64,000 nucleotides of DNA from Ruania alba (GTDB lineage: Bacteria > Actinomycetota > Actinomycetes > Actinomycetales > Beutenbergiaceae): positions 930,001 to 994,000 of the forward strand of contig NZ_FNTX01000001.1 in assembly GCF_900105765.1 (NCBI RefSeq), given 5' to 3'. Numbering within the stretch: the first letter of the stretch is position 1; every line of letters starts with the position of its first letter. The translations under genes and the position numbers were made by a program. This document shows positions 18,555 to 28,120 of the stretch, in pieces. Below the pieces are notes generated by a model. That model was not told the origin of the DNA. It made no database searches and saw only the letters and a program-made list of their open reading frames with translations.

Positions 18555-19045
18555 CCGCTGCCCGAGTGATCGCCCGGGCCCGCGCCCTCGGGCGGACGGT
18601 GGCAGTGGCAGAGTCCCTCACGGCCGGCGCCGTCGCGGCACGTCTGGCGGAACCGCCAGGTGCCTCGGATGCGCTCCTCGGGGCAGTCGTGGCGTACGCG
18701 ACGAGGGTGAAGCGTGAGCTTCTCGGGGTGGACGGCGAGCTCCTCGCCACCCACGGCCCGGTGCACCCCGAGGTCGCTTGGCAGATGGCCGACGGCGTCC
18801 GTCGCCTTCTCGGCTCAGACGTCGGGGTGGCCACCACGGGGGTTGCCGGGCCTGGACCGGCCGACGGGCACCCGGCCGGGACGGTGTACGTGGCTGCCGT
18901 GGCCGGCGGTCAGAACGGCGTCCCGGTGCGAGGACAGGTGCGTGGGTACCGACTTGCCGGCACACGCCCGCTGGTGCGCACCGCGACCTGCGGGCTGGCT
19001 CTTGCCGCGCTTGTTGCCGTCTTGGAATCTGATCGTGATGTGTGA
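18551..19045 (+). CDS. cinA: CinA C-terminal domain protein (nicotinamide-nucleotide amidase type)
   Basis: A 164-residue stand-alone CinA_C domain, the PncC-type enzyme that deamidates nicotinamide mononucleotide in pyridine-nucleotide salvage. Motifs: VAVAESLTAGAVAARL near the N-terminus, LLGAVVAYATRVKRELLGV, VATTGVAGPGPADGHPAGTVYVA. The N-terminal molybdopterin-binding half found in long CinA proteins is absent, which is usual in this actinobacterial position. It starts within the pgsA stop (ATGA). The open frame could be extended upstream but only by running antiphase through pgsA. Confidence 0.92.
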   Translation: MTAARVIARARALGRTVAVAESLTAGAVAARLAEPPGASDALLGAVVAYATRVKRELLGVDGELLATHGPVHPEVAWQMADGVRRLLGSDVGVATTGVAGPGPADGHPAGTVYVAAVAGGQNGVPVRGQVRGYRLAGTRPLVRTATCGLALAALVAVLESDRDV

Positions 19046-19209
19046 GGCGTTCCACACGGCGATCCACCCCCTAGGCTGGTGGGGACGGAACAGATCGACC
19101 GGTACGCGCGTTGTACACGGTGATGATGGATATGAAGCACGACGGTGTCAGCACACCGGGGTACGGTAAGACACCAATGATGACGGCAGAGCGAGAGGAG
19201 GGACGCACC

Positions 19210-19518
19210 ATGGTGGTTCTACGACGAGAGATCGGTGATGTCCTTCGTGGCGCTCGCCAGGGGCAGGGACGAACCCTGCGTGAGGTCTCCTCGGCCGCGC
19301 GCGTCTCGCTCGGATACCTCTCCGAGGTGGAACGCGGTCAGAAGGAAGCCTCCTCGGAGTTGCTCTCCTCCATCTGCGAGGCACTGAACATTCCGCTCTC
19401 GGTGGTGTTGCGTGAGGTCTCCGACCGCGTCGCACTCGCTGAAGGCATCGCGATCCCGGACACGATCCCGGCAGACTTCGTCAGCCAGTTCGGCCAGGAG
19501 GATCTGGCGACAGTCTGA
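19210..19518 (+). CDS. clgR: ClgR-type XRE transcriptional regulator
   Basis: A 102-residue regulator whose helix-turn-helix is [43 protein letters not shown], the ClgR signature. In Corynebacterium, Streptomyces and Mycobacterium ClgR activates clp protease and other stress genes and is itself degraded by ClpP. The ATG at 19210 is preferred because GAGGAGGGA precedes it at 6 bp; earlier in-frame starts at 19111 and 19177 have no such site. The C-terminal end ([13 protein letters not shown]) may be the degradation tag region. Followed by a strong hairpin. Confidence 0.93.
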   Translation: MVVLRREIGDVLRGARQGQGRTLREVSSAARVSLGYLSEVERGQKEASSELLSSICEALNIPLSVVLREVSDRVALAEGIAIPDTIPADFVSQFGQEDLATV

Positions 19519-19544
19519 CCCGGCATCAGCCGGACAGCAGGCGA

Positions 19545-19576
19545 CGAGAGGCACCGCCCATCGGCGGTGCCTCTCG
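19545..19576 (+). terminator. clgR terminator hairpin
   Basis: A perfect 14-bp stem (19545-19558 with 19563-19576) and a CATC loop, 26 bp after the clgR stop. No T-tract. It lies between convergent genes, so it may serve both strands. Confidence 0.8.
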
Positions 19577-19610
19577 CACGTTCGCCGGCCATTCCGGCTG
19601 CGTTCGCCGA

Positions 19611-20390
19611 TTACTCCGGCTGACAGGCGGGGCAGTGGAAAGCGGGTCGTTCGTAGGGCGCCGCTCCGACCGGTGCGACGGCGATCGTTCCGCCACAGCG
19701 GGGGCACGCCAGGCCGGTGCGTCCGTGCACGTGCGTGGGCTGGTCACGGATCCCGGTCGCGGTGAGCGTGGGTGCGTCCGCGGAGCGGCGCATCAAGGTC
19801 GCAGCGGTGGTGAAGACGGCGTGCACGTCACCCACGTCGCAGGCCGGCCGCCACGGGCTGATCCGGTGCCGCCACAGGGTCTCCGCGAGATAGATCGTGC
19901 CGATCCCGGCGGCCACGCTCTGATCGAGCAGGACTGCGCCGATCGGACGTTCTCCCTGAGTCCGGCAGTTCCGCACTGCTTGGTCGATATCGACCTCATC
20001 TGCCATCAGGTTCGGGCCGAGACGACGTAGCAACGTGGGTTCGTCGCGGGTCGCGATCAGGTCCACCATGCCGAGGTGGTCACCGACGCAGGTCCAGGCG
20101 CGGGTGGCGATGACCGCACGGATCATCGGGCGTCGCAGTGGTTCCGGGGGTGTGAGTGTGCGCCGCACCAGCCATCGTCCGTCCATCCGCAGATGCGTGC
20201 GCAGGGTGCGACCGTCGTCGATTCGGGTGAGCAGATGTTTGCCGTAGCAGATCGTCCCGAGGCTGCGGCGTCCCACCAGGTCGGCGCCGGAGACATCGGG
20301 CCACCGCACGTCTGCACGGATCAACGGGCCGCCTGCCAATGCCGCAGTGAGTCGGCGTGCGACCCGCAGCAGCACATCACCCTCTGGCAT
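19611..20390 (-). CDS. Fpg/Nei-family DNA glycosylase (endonuclease VIII-like)
   Basis: Base-excision repair glycosylase/AP lyase for oxidised bases. The 259-residue protein begins MPEGD, with Pro2 and Glu3 as the expected catalytic residues after methionine removal; a central helix-two-turn-helix (DQSVAAGIGTIYLAETLWRHRISPW) and a C-terminal zinc finger (CPRCGGTI then FHCPACQ) complete the family plan. Mycobacterial Nei2 is the closest named relative. It begins 3 bp after the lhr stop, so the helicase and glycosylase are one operon, an arrangement also known from mycobacteria (lhr next to nei2). Confidence 0.93.
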   Translation of the reverse strand: MPEGDVLLRVARRLTAALAGGPLIRADVRWPDVSGADLVGRRSLGTICYGKHLLTRIDDGRTLRTHLRMDGRWLVRRTLTPPEPLRRPMIRAVIATRAWTCVGDHLGMVDLIATRDEPTLLRRLGPNLMADEVDIDQAVRNCRTQGERPIGAVLLDQSVAAGIGTIYLAETLWRHRISPWRPACDVGDVHAVFTTAATLMRRSADAPTLTATGIRDQPTHVHGRTGLACPRCGGTIAVAPVGAAPYERPAFHCPACQPE

Positions 20391-20393
20391 CGG

Positions 20394-23300
20394 TCAACGC
20401 CGCCGAATCCGCAGGCCGCTCGGGGTGGCCAGGAAGCCCGCGTCCAGCAGAGCCTGCGCTGCCGGTGAGCTCGAACCGAGCGCGGCAGCGCCGTCGACCT
20501 TCGTCACGGTGAACCTGCCGAGCGCGCCCGCGGTGGCCATCCGCACCAGTTCCGCTGCGGCGGCGTCGAGCAGATCGATCTCCTCGGTGAAGCTCAGCAC
20601 CGAACGCGCACCCCGTTCCAGGTACAGCACGGGTGCACCGTTGACGAGGACCACACTCGCCCCGACCTTGCGCCCCGGCCGGTGCGCGGAGGACGCCTCG
20701 GCCAGTCCGACCGGGTCGGGCCAGGACAGTGCAGCACCGTAGGGGTTGGCCGGGTCGGTCGCGGCGAGCAGGAGCGTGGTGCCGGGTGTCGCGGTCCCTG
20801 ATGCCGTGCCGGCTGTGGAACGCAGCCGCTCGACGGCGTCAGGCAGTGCGAACTGGGCGGCTCCGAGGCCCTCCACGAAGTAGCCGCGGCGCACCTGGCC
20901 GCTTTCCTCCAGGGACGCCAGCGCGCGGTAGGCGGTACTGAACCCGCCCGGAACGGCCAGGCTCGCACTCCCTCGGGTGACCAGCCCGTCCCGGTCGAGC
21001 AGTGCCAGGGCGGCGATCGTGGCGCGCCGGGAGGTCTGAGCACGTGCCGGCACGGCGGACCACCGGCCCACCGCCGTGTCGGGTACCGGTGGTGCCGGCC
21101 GGGTGGCGCGCAGTGATCGTCCACGCGGCCGCGCACGTCTGGTGCTGCGCGTCCCAGGCCGTGGCTTGGCGCCCAGCCGAGCACGCAGCGGGGCGAGGCT
21201 GTCGTTCGTCGCGCCGGCGTCCCACACGCAGTCCCACAGGGCCGTCAGGATCTCCTCGGCCGACGGCGGCCCGTCCGGTGCGTGGGCCCCTTCGACGTCC
21301 GGGGTGGCGAGCTCGTGCCAATCGTCGCGCACTGCGGTGACCACGTCACGGAAGAACAGCCCGCCCCCGCGGGAGAGCACCTCCAGCACCCTCCGATGCA
21401 CCGGGGTGGTCACCGGTTCCTTGATCGACGGCGCGAGATCGGCGACCGCGTCCGCAGGTAACAGGGCCACCAGACCGTCGGCACCCGGGCCGGAGCCGGC
21501 ACCCACCCACACCACCTCACCAGAGGTGGTGAGCTCGTCGAGCATCTCCGGGGCGTAGTCGCTCACCCGGGCGGGGAGGACCAGGGACTCCCACGCGGAT
21601 GCGGCGACCGGCGTACCGGCGAGCTGGTCGATCACTGTCAGCACGCCGTCGGCCCCTCGCAGCGAACGCACCTGGTGCCAGCGAGGCAGGGCGACCCCGA
21701 GCCGTTCCGGCGGGACGGCCTCCACCTCGGCACGCAGCGCCGCCAGGGAACGGCGGCGGATCCGGCGCAGCACGTCGGCGTCGCAGTAGTCCGGACCGGC
21801 CATCGCGCGACTGACCGGCGAGTGGGATTCCTGGGGGCGGAGCGTTCCGGCGGTGAGCGCGCCGCGACGGACCAGCTCGGTCAGGACCGGGTGTACCGCA
21901 GCGATGCCGATGCCGTACCACTCCGCCAGTTCTCCGGCACGGAACGGCCCATGCGTGCGGGCGTACCGTCGCACGAGGTCCTCCAACGCCCGGGGTACGG
22001 GGTCGGTGAGCGCCTCCGGCAGCCCGGTCGGGAGGGCGACACCCAGAGCGTCACGGAGACGGCCTGCGTCCTCGAGCACGGCCCAACGTGCCTCGCCGGC
22101 CACCCGCACAGGCAGCACCCGACGGGTCTGGTGCAGCGAGGTCAGCCAATCCGGCACGGCACCGGCGTCGGTGGCACGCAGGGCGAGCGACTCTGCGCCG
22201 ATCGGGCCCAGCCGCCGAATCAGGTCGAGCAGCCCCTCCGGATCGCGGACCCGGGCGGCGTCGGTGCGCCATCCCACCTCGGCCTCGACGGAATCCAGCG
22301 CGTCCGGGTCGAGCAGGTCGGCGATCTCGGCGCCGTCGCCGAGCAGGTCGGCGAGCAGATCGGCGTCCAGGGTCAGGGCAGCAGCCCGGCGCTCCGCCAA
22401 CGGGGTGTCTTCTCCGTAGAGGAACTGCGCCACGTAACCGAACAGCAACGACTGGGCGAACGGCGAGGGAGTTGGCGTGCTCACCTCCACCACGTGCACC
22501 TCACGACCGCGCACAGCGCGCATCAGTTCCACCAGCGCGGCTACGTCATAGTCGTCCTGCAGGCACTCGCGCACGGCTTCGAGCACCACGGGGAAGTCAC
22601 CGTAGTCAGCAGCCACCGCCAGCAGCTGCGCGCTGCGCTGGCGCTGCTGCCACAACGGCTGCCGGCGGTCCGGGCGGCGCGGCGGCAGCAGCAAGGAGCG
22701 GGCAGCAGCCTCCCGGAACCGAGCGGCGAAGTGTGCTGAACCTGACAAGGCAGCGAGGGCGTCGGACTCGAGACGGTCAGGGTCGAGGAGTAGGTCGTCG
22801 AGAGTGAGGTCGCCGCTACCGCCTTCGTCCCGGGCGCGCGTGAGGAGGTCCTCGGCGCCGGCGCCACCGACCGGACCGTAGGTATCCGCCTCCAACGCCC
22901 ATCCCGCATCGGTGTCCGGCAGGCGCAGCACGATGCCGTCGTCGGCGTGCATGGCAGCGACGTCCATCCCGAACCGCTCCCGCAGCCGTGCGGTGAGGAT
23001 CAGCGCCCACGGGGCGTGCACCTCGGCACCGTAGGGGGAGTGGATGACCACCCGCCAGTCGCCGAGCTCGTCCCGGAAGCGTTCCACCACGAGGGTGCGA
23101 TCGGTGCTGAGGCGCCCGGTGGCTTCCTCCTGGTCGCGCAGGTAGGCGAGCAGGTTCTCGGCGGCCCAGTCGTCCAGGCCCCATTCGGCCACCGACGAGG
23201 TGCTCATCCCGCTCTCGGACACCTCGCGCATCATGGCGCCGATCGCTCGGCCGAGCTCGGCTGGGCGGCCGGGGCGGTCTCCCTTCCAGAACGGCAGGCG

Positions 23301-25220
23301 CCCGGGTAGCCCAGGGGCGGGGGAGACGAGCACCCGGTCCGGGGTGATGTCCTCGATCCGCCACGTGCTCGAGCCCAGCGTGAAGGTGTCGCCGACCCGC
23401 GACTCGTACACCATCTCCTCATCGAGTTCCCCGACGCGTTTCCCGCCACGTGCCGACGTCTGCTCGCCGACCACGTACACCCCGTAGAGGCCCCGATCAG
23501 GGATGGTGCCCCCGCTGGTGGCGGCGAGGCGGAGCGCACCGGGGCGCCCGGTCACTGTGCCGGCGACCCGGTCCCAGGTCAGCCGAGGGCGCAGCTCGGC
23601 GAACTCCTCGCTGGGGTACCGTCCGGAGAGCATGTCGAGCACCGCCGTCAGGACTCGATCGGAGAGACCCTCGAACGGGGCAGCGCGGCGCACGACGGTG
23701 GCCAGCGCATCAACCTCCCACGTCTGCTGCGCACACATGGCGACGATCTGCTGGGCGAGCACGTCCAGCGGGTTGGCCGGCAGCTGCACCTCTTCGATCG
23801 CTCCGTCGCGCGCCCGGACGGCGGTGGTTGCCGCGGCGAGGAGATCACCGCGATGGGTGGGGAGCACCACCCCATGGGAGAGCGCACCGACCTGATGCCC
23901 GGCGCGACCGATCCGTTGCAACGCGCTGGCGACCGACGGCGGGGCGCCGACCTGAACCACCAGGTCCACTGCGCCCATGTCGATCCCGAGCTCCAGCGAG
24001 CTGGTGGCGACGACCGCGGGCAGCGTCCCGTTCTTCAGGGCCGTCTCGGTCGCGGTGCGTTCGTCCCGGCTCATCGACCCGTGGTGCGGGCGGGCGATGA
24101 TGGCCTCGGGGGGCAGGTCGGGCGGCTCAGGGAGGGACGTGCCCGACTGGGCGGGAACTTCTGCGGCCCAGGCCGACCCAGGATCAAGATCACCGCCGAG
24201 GCCGAGCCGTTCGGCATGGCACTCGTTGATGCGTGCCGCGAGTCGTTCGGCGCCGCGCCGTGAGTTCGTGAACACGATGGTGGAGGTGTGGCTCGTGATC
24301 AGGTCGACCACGCGTTCGGTCACGTGCGGCCAGATCGACCCGCCGTTGCCCGTACCCGTGCGGGGGCGCCCCTCGGGAACCATCCCGGCGGCATCACCGC
24401 TGAGGTTGGGTCCGGTGGTGGATGCCGCCCCGGCGGACCCGGGCAGGTCGGCGAGGTCCGGGACCGGGACCACCACGTCGATCCGCAGCTCCTTGGACAC
24501 GTGCGGCTGGACCACCCGCACCTGCCGGCCGCCGTCCTCGAGCGCGCGGGTACCGCACAGGTAGGCGGCGACGGTCTGGGCGGGCCGGACCGTCGCCGAG
24601 AGTCCGATCCGCTGTGCCGGGCGGTCCAGGAGTGCATCGAGGCGTTCCAACGAGAGCGCCAGGTGCGCTCCACGCTTGTTCCCCGCGAGGGCGTGCACCT
24701 CGTCGATGATCACTGCTTCCACGCCGCGCAGCCCCTCCCGTGCGGAGGAGGTGAGTATGAGGAAGAGCGACTCGGGTGTGGTGATCAGGATGTCCGGCGG
24801 CCTGGTCGCGAAGGAGCGGCGCTCGGCAGCGGGGGTGTCGCCGGTGCGCACACCGACCTGGACATCGTTGACCGGGGTGCCGGTGGCCGTCGCGGCCTGG
24901 GTGACGCCGACCAGCGGGGAGCGCAGGTTGCGTTCGACATCCGCCGCCAGTGCTTTCAACGGAGAGACATACAGCACCCGGCACCGGCGCGCCCGCTCAC
25001 TCGGCTGTTCGGCGGTGAGCAGCCGGTCCAGGGCGGAGAGGAACGCGGCGAGCGTCTTCCCCGACCCGGTCGGCGCCACGACGAGGGCGTGTTCTCCGGA
25101 GGAGATCGCCTCCCACGCGCCCACCTGGGCGTCGGTGGGGGCGGCGAAGGCACTGGCGAACCAGGCACGGGTCGGTTCGCTGAACCTGGTGAGTACCGCC
25201 GGTGTGGTCACGTTCCTCAT
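20394..25220 (-). CDS. lhr: ATP-dependent DNA helicase Lhr
   Basis: Large superfamily-2 3'-5' helicase of about 1608 residues; the mycobacterial homologue is DNA-damage inducible. Walker A APTGSGKT at residues 49-56, DEVH at 173-176, the VTSSLELGIDMGAVDLVVQVG and RIGRAGH motifs, then the long Lhr-specific C-terminal region. ATG at 25220 gives MRNVTTPAVLTRFSEPTRAWF; GTG at 25211 is an alternative. No Shine-Dalgarno precedes the ATG. The frame stays open another kilobase upstream, but that part is antisense to the K+ channel gene. Operon partner: the Nei-type glycosylase immediately downstream. Confidence 0.95.
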   Translation of the reverse strand: MRNVTTPAVLTRFSEPTRAWFASAFAAPTDAQVGAWEAISSGEHALVVAPTGSGKTLAAFLSALDRLLTAEQPSERARRCRVLYVSPLKALAADVERNLRSPLVGVTQAATATGTPVNDVQVGVRTGDTPAAERRSFATRPPDILITTPESLFLILTSSAREGLRGVEAVIIDEVHALAGNKRGAHLALSLERLDALLDRPAQRIGLSATVRPAQTVAAYLCGTRALEDGGRQVRVVQPHVSKELRIDVVVPVPDLADLPGSAGAASTTGPNLSGDAAGMVPEGRPRTGTGNGGSIWPHVTERVVDLITSHTSTIVFTNSRRGAERLAARINECHAERLGLGGDLDPGSAWAAEVPAQSGTSLPEPPDLPPEAIIARPHHGSMSRDERTATETALKNGTLPAVVATSSLELGIDMGAVDLVVQVGAPPSVASALQRIGRAGHQVGALSHGVVLPTHRGDLLAAATTAVRARDGAIEEVQLPANPLDVLAQQIVAMCAQQTWEVDALATVVRRAAPFEGLSDRVLTAVLDMLSGRYPSEEFAELRPRLTWDRVAGTVTGRPGALRLAATSGGTIPDRGLYGVYVVGEQTSARGGKRVGELDEEMVYESRVGDTFTLGSSTWRIEDITPDRVLVSPAPGLPGRLPFWKGDRPGRPAELGRAIGAMMREVSESGMSTSSVAEWGLDDWAAENLLAYLRDQEEATGRLSTDRTLVVERFRDELGDWRVVIHSPYGAEVHAPWALILTARLRERFGMDVAAMHADDGIVLRLPDTDAGWALEADTYGPVGGAGAEDLLTRARDEGGSGDLTLDDLLLDPDRLESDALAALSGSAHFAARFREAAARSLLLPPRRPDRRQPLWQQRQRSAQLLAVAADYGDFPVVLEAVRECLQDDYDVAALVELMRAVRGREVHVVEVSTPTPSPFAQSLLFGYVAQFLYGEDTPLAERRAAALTLDADLLADLLGDGAEIADLLDPDALDSVEAEVGWRTDAARVRDPEGLLDLIRRLGPIGAESLALRATDAGAVPDWLTSLHQTRRVLPVRVAGEARWAVLEDAGRLRDALGVALPTGLPEALTDPVPRALEDLVRRYARTHGPFRAGELAEWYGIGIAAVHPVLTELVRRGALTAGTLRPQESHSPVSRAMAGPDYCDADVLRRIRRRSLAALRAEVEAVPPERLGVALPRWHQVRSLRGADGVLTVIDQLAGTPVAASAWESLVLPARVSDYAPEMLDELTTSGEVVWVGAGSGPGADGLVALLPADAVADLAPSIKEPVTTPVHRRVLEVLSRGGGLFFRDVVTAVRDDWHELATPDVEGAHAPDGPPSAEEILTALWDCVWDAGATNDSLAPLRARLGAKPRPGTRSTRRARPRGRSLRATRPAPPVPDTAVGRWSAVPARAQTSRRATIAALALLDRDGLVTRGSASLAVPGGFSTAYRALASLEESGQVRRGYFVEGLGAAQFALPDAVERLRSTAGTASGTATPGTTLLLAATDPANPYGAALSWPDPVGLAEASSAHRPGRKVGASVVLVNGAPVLYLERGARSVLSFTEEIDLLDAAAAELVRMATAGALGRFTVTKVDGAAALGSSSPAAQALLDAGFLATPSGLRIRRR

Positions 25221-25301
25221 TGTGCCGCGTGGTACTGACATCGTCGGCCGGGAGATACCTCGGATCGGAACGGCCACGCGCCGTCGAGGGCCTCTGCGAT
25301 C

Positions 25302-26039
25302 ATGTGGGTCATGTCGCGGCTGGAGGTGTGGGAGGAACGGACCGAATGGTGGCTGGTCGCGGCAGCACTGGTGTTTCTGGGTGCCTATGCGACCCCGATC
25401 ATCTGGCCCCAGATCCCCGCGGACGTGACCCGCACGTGCCACGTGGTCGTGCTGATCACCTGGGTGATCTTCTGGATCGACTATGCCGTGCGTCTGGGCC
25501 TGGCGGAGGACCGCTCCCGGTTCGTGCGCCGCAACGTCATCGATCTCGTGGCACTCGCCGTCCCGATGTTCCGGCCCTTGAGGCTGCTCGTCCTGCTCAA
25601 CCTCATCACGGTGCTCAACCGAGTCGGTCTGCACACCATGCGTGGGCGAGTGGCGACGTACACGGGGTTCGGTTCGCTCGTGATGATCCTCGTTGCCGGG
25701 CTGGCGATTACCGATGCGGAGCGGGGTGCGCCAGGGTCCATGATCGGCAGCTTCGGGGACGGTCTGTGGTGGGCGGCTGTCACGGTCACCACGGTGGGCT
25801 ACGGCGACATCTTTCCGGTGACGGCGGCCGGCCGGGTGATCGCTGCTGTGCTGATGGTCGGGGGGATCGCGCTGCTCGGTGTGGTGACGGCGACGCTGGC
25901 GTCCTGGCTGGTGGAGCGGGTGAGTACCGAGAACGAGCGGGTCGAGACGGCGACCCGTGCCCAGGTGGAGGCGCTCGCCGACGAGGTGCGTGCGCTGCGA
26001 GCCGAGCTGGCAACACGGTCCGAACCGCCGCCGGGGTGA
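25302..26039 (+). CDS. voltage-gated-type potassium channel protein
   Basis: A 245-residue ion channel with helices S1-S4 (about 18-36, 45-66, 78-90 and a basic S4-like stretch RPLRLLVLLNLITVLNR), pore helices S5/S6 and the potassium selectivity filter TTVGYGD at residues 163-169. The C-terminal about 30 residues (205-238, rich in Glu/Arg/Ala) look like a coiled coil, which would help tetramer assembly. No RCK/NAD-binding domain follows, so gating by nucleotide is unlikely. ATG at 25302 has a GAGGG at 11 bp; ATG at 25311 is the alternative. Confidence 0.92.
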   Translation: MWVMSRLEVWEERTEWWLVAAALVFLGAYATPIIWPQIPADVTRTCHVVVLITWVIFWIDYAVRLGLAEDRSRFVRRNVIDLVALAVPMFRPLRLLVLLNLITVLNRVGLHTMRGRVATYTGFGSLVMILVAGLAITDAERGAPGSMIGSFGDGLWWAAVTVTTVGYGDIFPVTAAGRVIAAVLMVGGIALLGVVTATLASWLVERVSTENERVETATRAQVEALADEVRALRAELATRSEPPPG

Positions 26040-26042
26040 CCG

Positions 26043-26048
26043 TAGGCT
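26043..26048 (+). promoter_or_regulatory. leaderless -10 element of the DUF3046 gene
   Basis: TAGGCT ends 7 bp before the GTG at 26056, identical to the element before the first aldo/keto reductase gene. Confidence 0.5.
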
Positions 26049-26055
26049 GGTGGGC

Positions 26056-26277
26056 GTGAAGCACTCCGAGTTCCGCGCCGCGATGCAGGACATCTTTGGC
26101 GCGTATGCCGCATCGCTTGCCGAGGATCTGGTGCTGGCTCCGCTGGGGAGCCGGACTGCGAACCAGGCGCTCGCGGACGGCGAGTCCCCCGGGCGGGTGT
26201 GGGCCGCGATCTGTGAGGTCAACGAGCTGCCCGAGTCGGTGCGCTGGCATCACCGGCAGGCCCAGCACAAGCGCTGA
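26056..26277 (+). CDS. DUF3046 protein
   Basis: A 73-residue conserved actinobacterial protein of unknown function, almost always near recA (Rv2738c in M. tuberculosis). The start KHSEFRAAMQDIFGAYAASLAEDLVL and the ending WAAICEVNELPESVRWHH match the family pattern. The GTG at 26056 gives the usual family length and sits 7 bp after a TAGGCT promoter element. Here it is separated from recA by about 4.4 kb holding the HNH gene, an acetyltransferase and the PadR/HAAS pair, which look like later insertions. Confidence 0.9.
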   Translation: MKHSEFRAAMQDIFGAYAASLAEDLVLAPLGSRTANQALADGESPGRVWAAICEVNELPESVRWHHRQAQHKR

Positions 26278-26301
26278 GCGACGAGCGTTCAGCGCTGGCG
26301 C

Positions 26302-26382
26302 CGAGTTGCTGGTCCCACTGACGAGTTGCCGGTCAACACCCCCGGGTTGCGGGTCCGTGCCCCGGGTTGTGGGCCCTCGACG
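26302..26382. repeat. four degenerate 20-21-bp tandem repeats at the 3' side of the HNH gene
   Basis: The 13-bp core CGRGTTGYNGGYC starts at 26302, 26322, 26343 and 26363, i.e. with periods 20, 21 and 20, separated by C-rich spacers. The array begins 25 bp after the DUF3046 stop and ends 26 bp before the HNH stop. Period of two helical turns would put all cores on one DNA face. Confidence 0.65.
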
Positions 26383-26408
26383 GACCGGAGCATCTCAGGA
26401 ACTGGCCC

Positions 26409-28021
26409 TCAGAAGGGTGGCTCGAGTTCCTGATCGCCGCTGGCCGAGGACCATCCCTCGTGCATCACGATCGCGTCGCCACGACCACCTCCCGCATCCT
26501 CATATCGGCCACGGTCAGCCGGACCGACCATCACGATCGGTCGCATGGGAGTGCAGTGACTGAGCAGTCGGGTCGATCCGTCGCGCTCGCGCCGATAGCG
26601 ATGGCCGCTCGGGGTGCGCCACTCGAACACACCAGGCTCCACCTGGGTCACGCCGAAGTCACCGTGGGTCTTGATCAGATGGTCGCGGGTGCACAACGGC
26701 GCCAGATTGGTGACGCTGGTGGATCCACCCCGGCGATATCGCTCCGGGTCGCGCCACTCGTCGGTGTGATCGAGCTGACAGGAACTTGCTCGATGCTCGC
26801 ACCCCGGCCGGACGCAGGTTCGGTCGCGGGTGCGCACATGCTCGGCGATCGCTGTGGTGGGTCGGTACCGGGTACGGCCCACGTTCAGCACGGTCCCGGT
26901 CACAGGATCGGTGACCACGCGCCGCCAGGTACCACCGGCGGCCAACGCACGGGCCGCCGTCGGGGTGATCGGGCCGTATCCGGCGAGGATCGGTGCGGAC
27001 GCGGCAGACCGGGCGGGACCATCGGAGGCCTCGGTGTCGCCCCCAGGATCCGGTGGGATCAGGTCGGCCAGGCTCACCTGCACCTGGATCTCCGGCCGCC
27101 GACCATTCTCTGTCGCGAGGGGCAGCCCGACCTCGGCCGGACCGAGGCGTCCCGTCGCCAAAGCGTGCCCACCCACGGTGGCCAGGCAGTCGAAGCGGAG
27201 CTGGTCCAGAGTTCGGTTGTCACCACGTGCTTTCGCGCCGCGCGCCGCGGCATCCAGCGCCAGGTCAAGCGTGAGCACATCGGCGGCCGGACCCTCGATC
27301 CGGAGCGAGGCGACGCCGTCGGAATGCGCGCGGGGCCGTGAGACGTGACGGTCCTGCCTTCTACGGCTCGCACGCCTCTCCGCCTCGGCTGGATCGACAT
27401 CCACCAGTGCGGCGGCGACATCGTCGCGCACCTGGCGCGCCGTGCGCTCCGGCGCGCGGGGAGCACCTGCTCCTCCACCAGTTCGGCCACCTGCCACGCC
27501 ACGCCGTCCAGCCCGTCGACGATCGCTGCGGCGCGCGGTAGGTCGATGAGACCAGCGGTGAGGGCATCACCGGTGCCGGTCAGCACAGTGGTCAGGGCAC
27601 GAGAACGGCGCACCATGGTCTGTGCCTGGCCGCGGGGACGTCGCAGACGCAGGGACAACTCGTCGCCGGCCACATCGGCGGGTCCGCGGGTGTGATCGGC
27701 GAGATCGGGCGGCGTCATCTCCAGCTGCTCGGCGAGTGCCGCCGTCGCCTGCAGCTGGAGACCTTGCACGTGAGAGATCACTCGTTCGGCCGCGGCGACC
27801 ACTTCCACGAGGGTCGTGGGGTCCAGCTCGAACAACGGGAGGCGCTGCAGCTGCGTCAGCAGGTGGGTGTCGACCACCGAGCCGGCGAGGCGTGCGTCGA
27901 GCGGGAGCCGAGCGAACTCGTCCAGCACGTCGTTGAACCGGACCTCCACCTGAGAGTGGCGCGCGCGAAGGGCCGACCGGTCACCCCCTGCCGGCTCGAA
28001 CTCCTCGCGCTCCTCGTTCAT
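26409..28021 (-). pseudogene. DUF222/HNH endonuclease (13E12-type), frameshifted
   Basis: Two adjoining frames together encode one DUF222-HNH protein of about 537 residues. The N-terminal part runs from ATG 28021 (MNEEREEFEPAGG) to about 27461; the C-terminal part continues in another frame from about 27458 (APERTARQVRDDVAAAL) to 26409. Family members read ...LPRAPERT... across the joint, which would be restored by one extra C in the CCCC run of the minus strand at 27458-27461. The HNH nuclease motif (CVRPGC, then QLDHTDEW, then NLAPLCTRDHLIKTHG) is intact. Such genes are repeated, mobile-like elements in mycobacteria and relatives. Real frameshift or sequencing error cannot be separated here. 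Confidence 0.85.
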
Positions 28022-28120
28022 GTCCAACACACTATGGGCGACCACCGACATTGCCGCAGAACGTTGCAATCCCGGGAAATCATTGGTCCGACCCGGTGCG
28101 GGCATGGCATCGTCTCGCAG

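Noticed and set aside
19046-19209. ClgR self-binding site upstream of clgR
   Set aside because: No convincing inverted repeat of the known ClgR type could be found by eye.
25221-26222. Upstream continuation of the Lhr frame
   Set aside because: It is antisense to the K+ channel gene and lacks protein-like content; Lhr proteins begin near residue MRNVTTPAVL.
26302-26382. The four-unit repeat as a CRISPR array
   Set aside because: Units are only 20-21 bp, degenerate, without unique spacers of regular size, and no cas genes are near.
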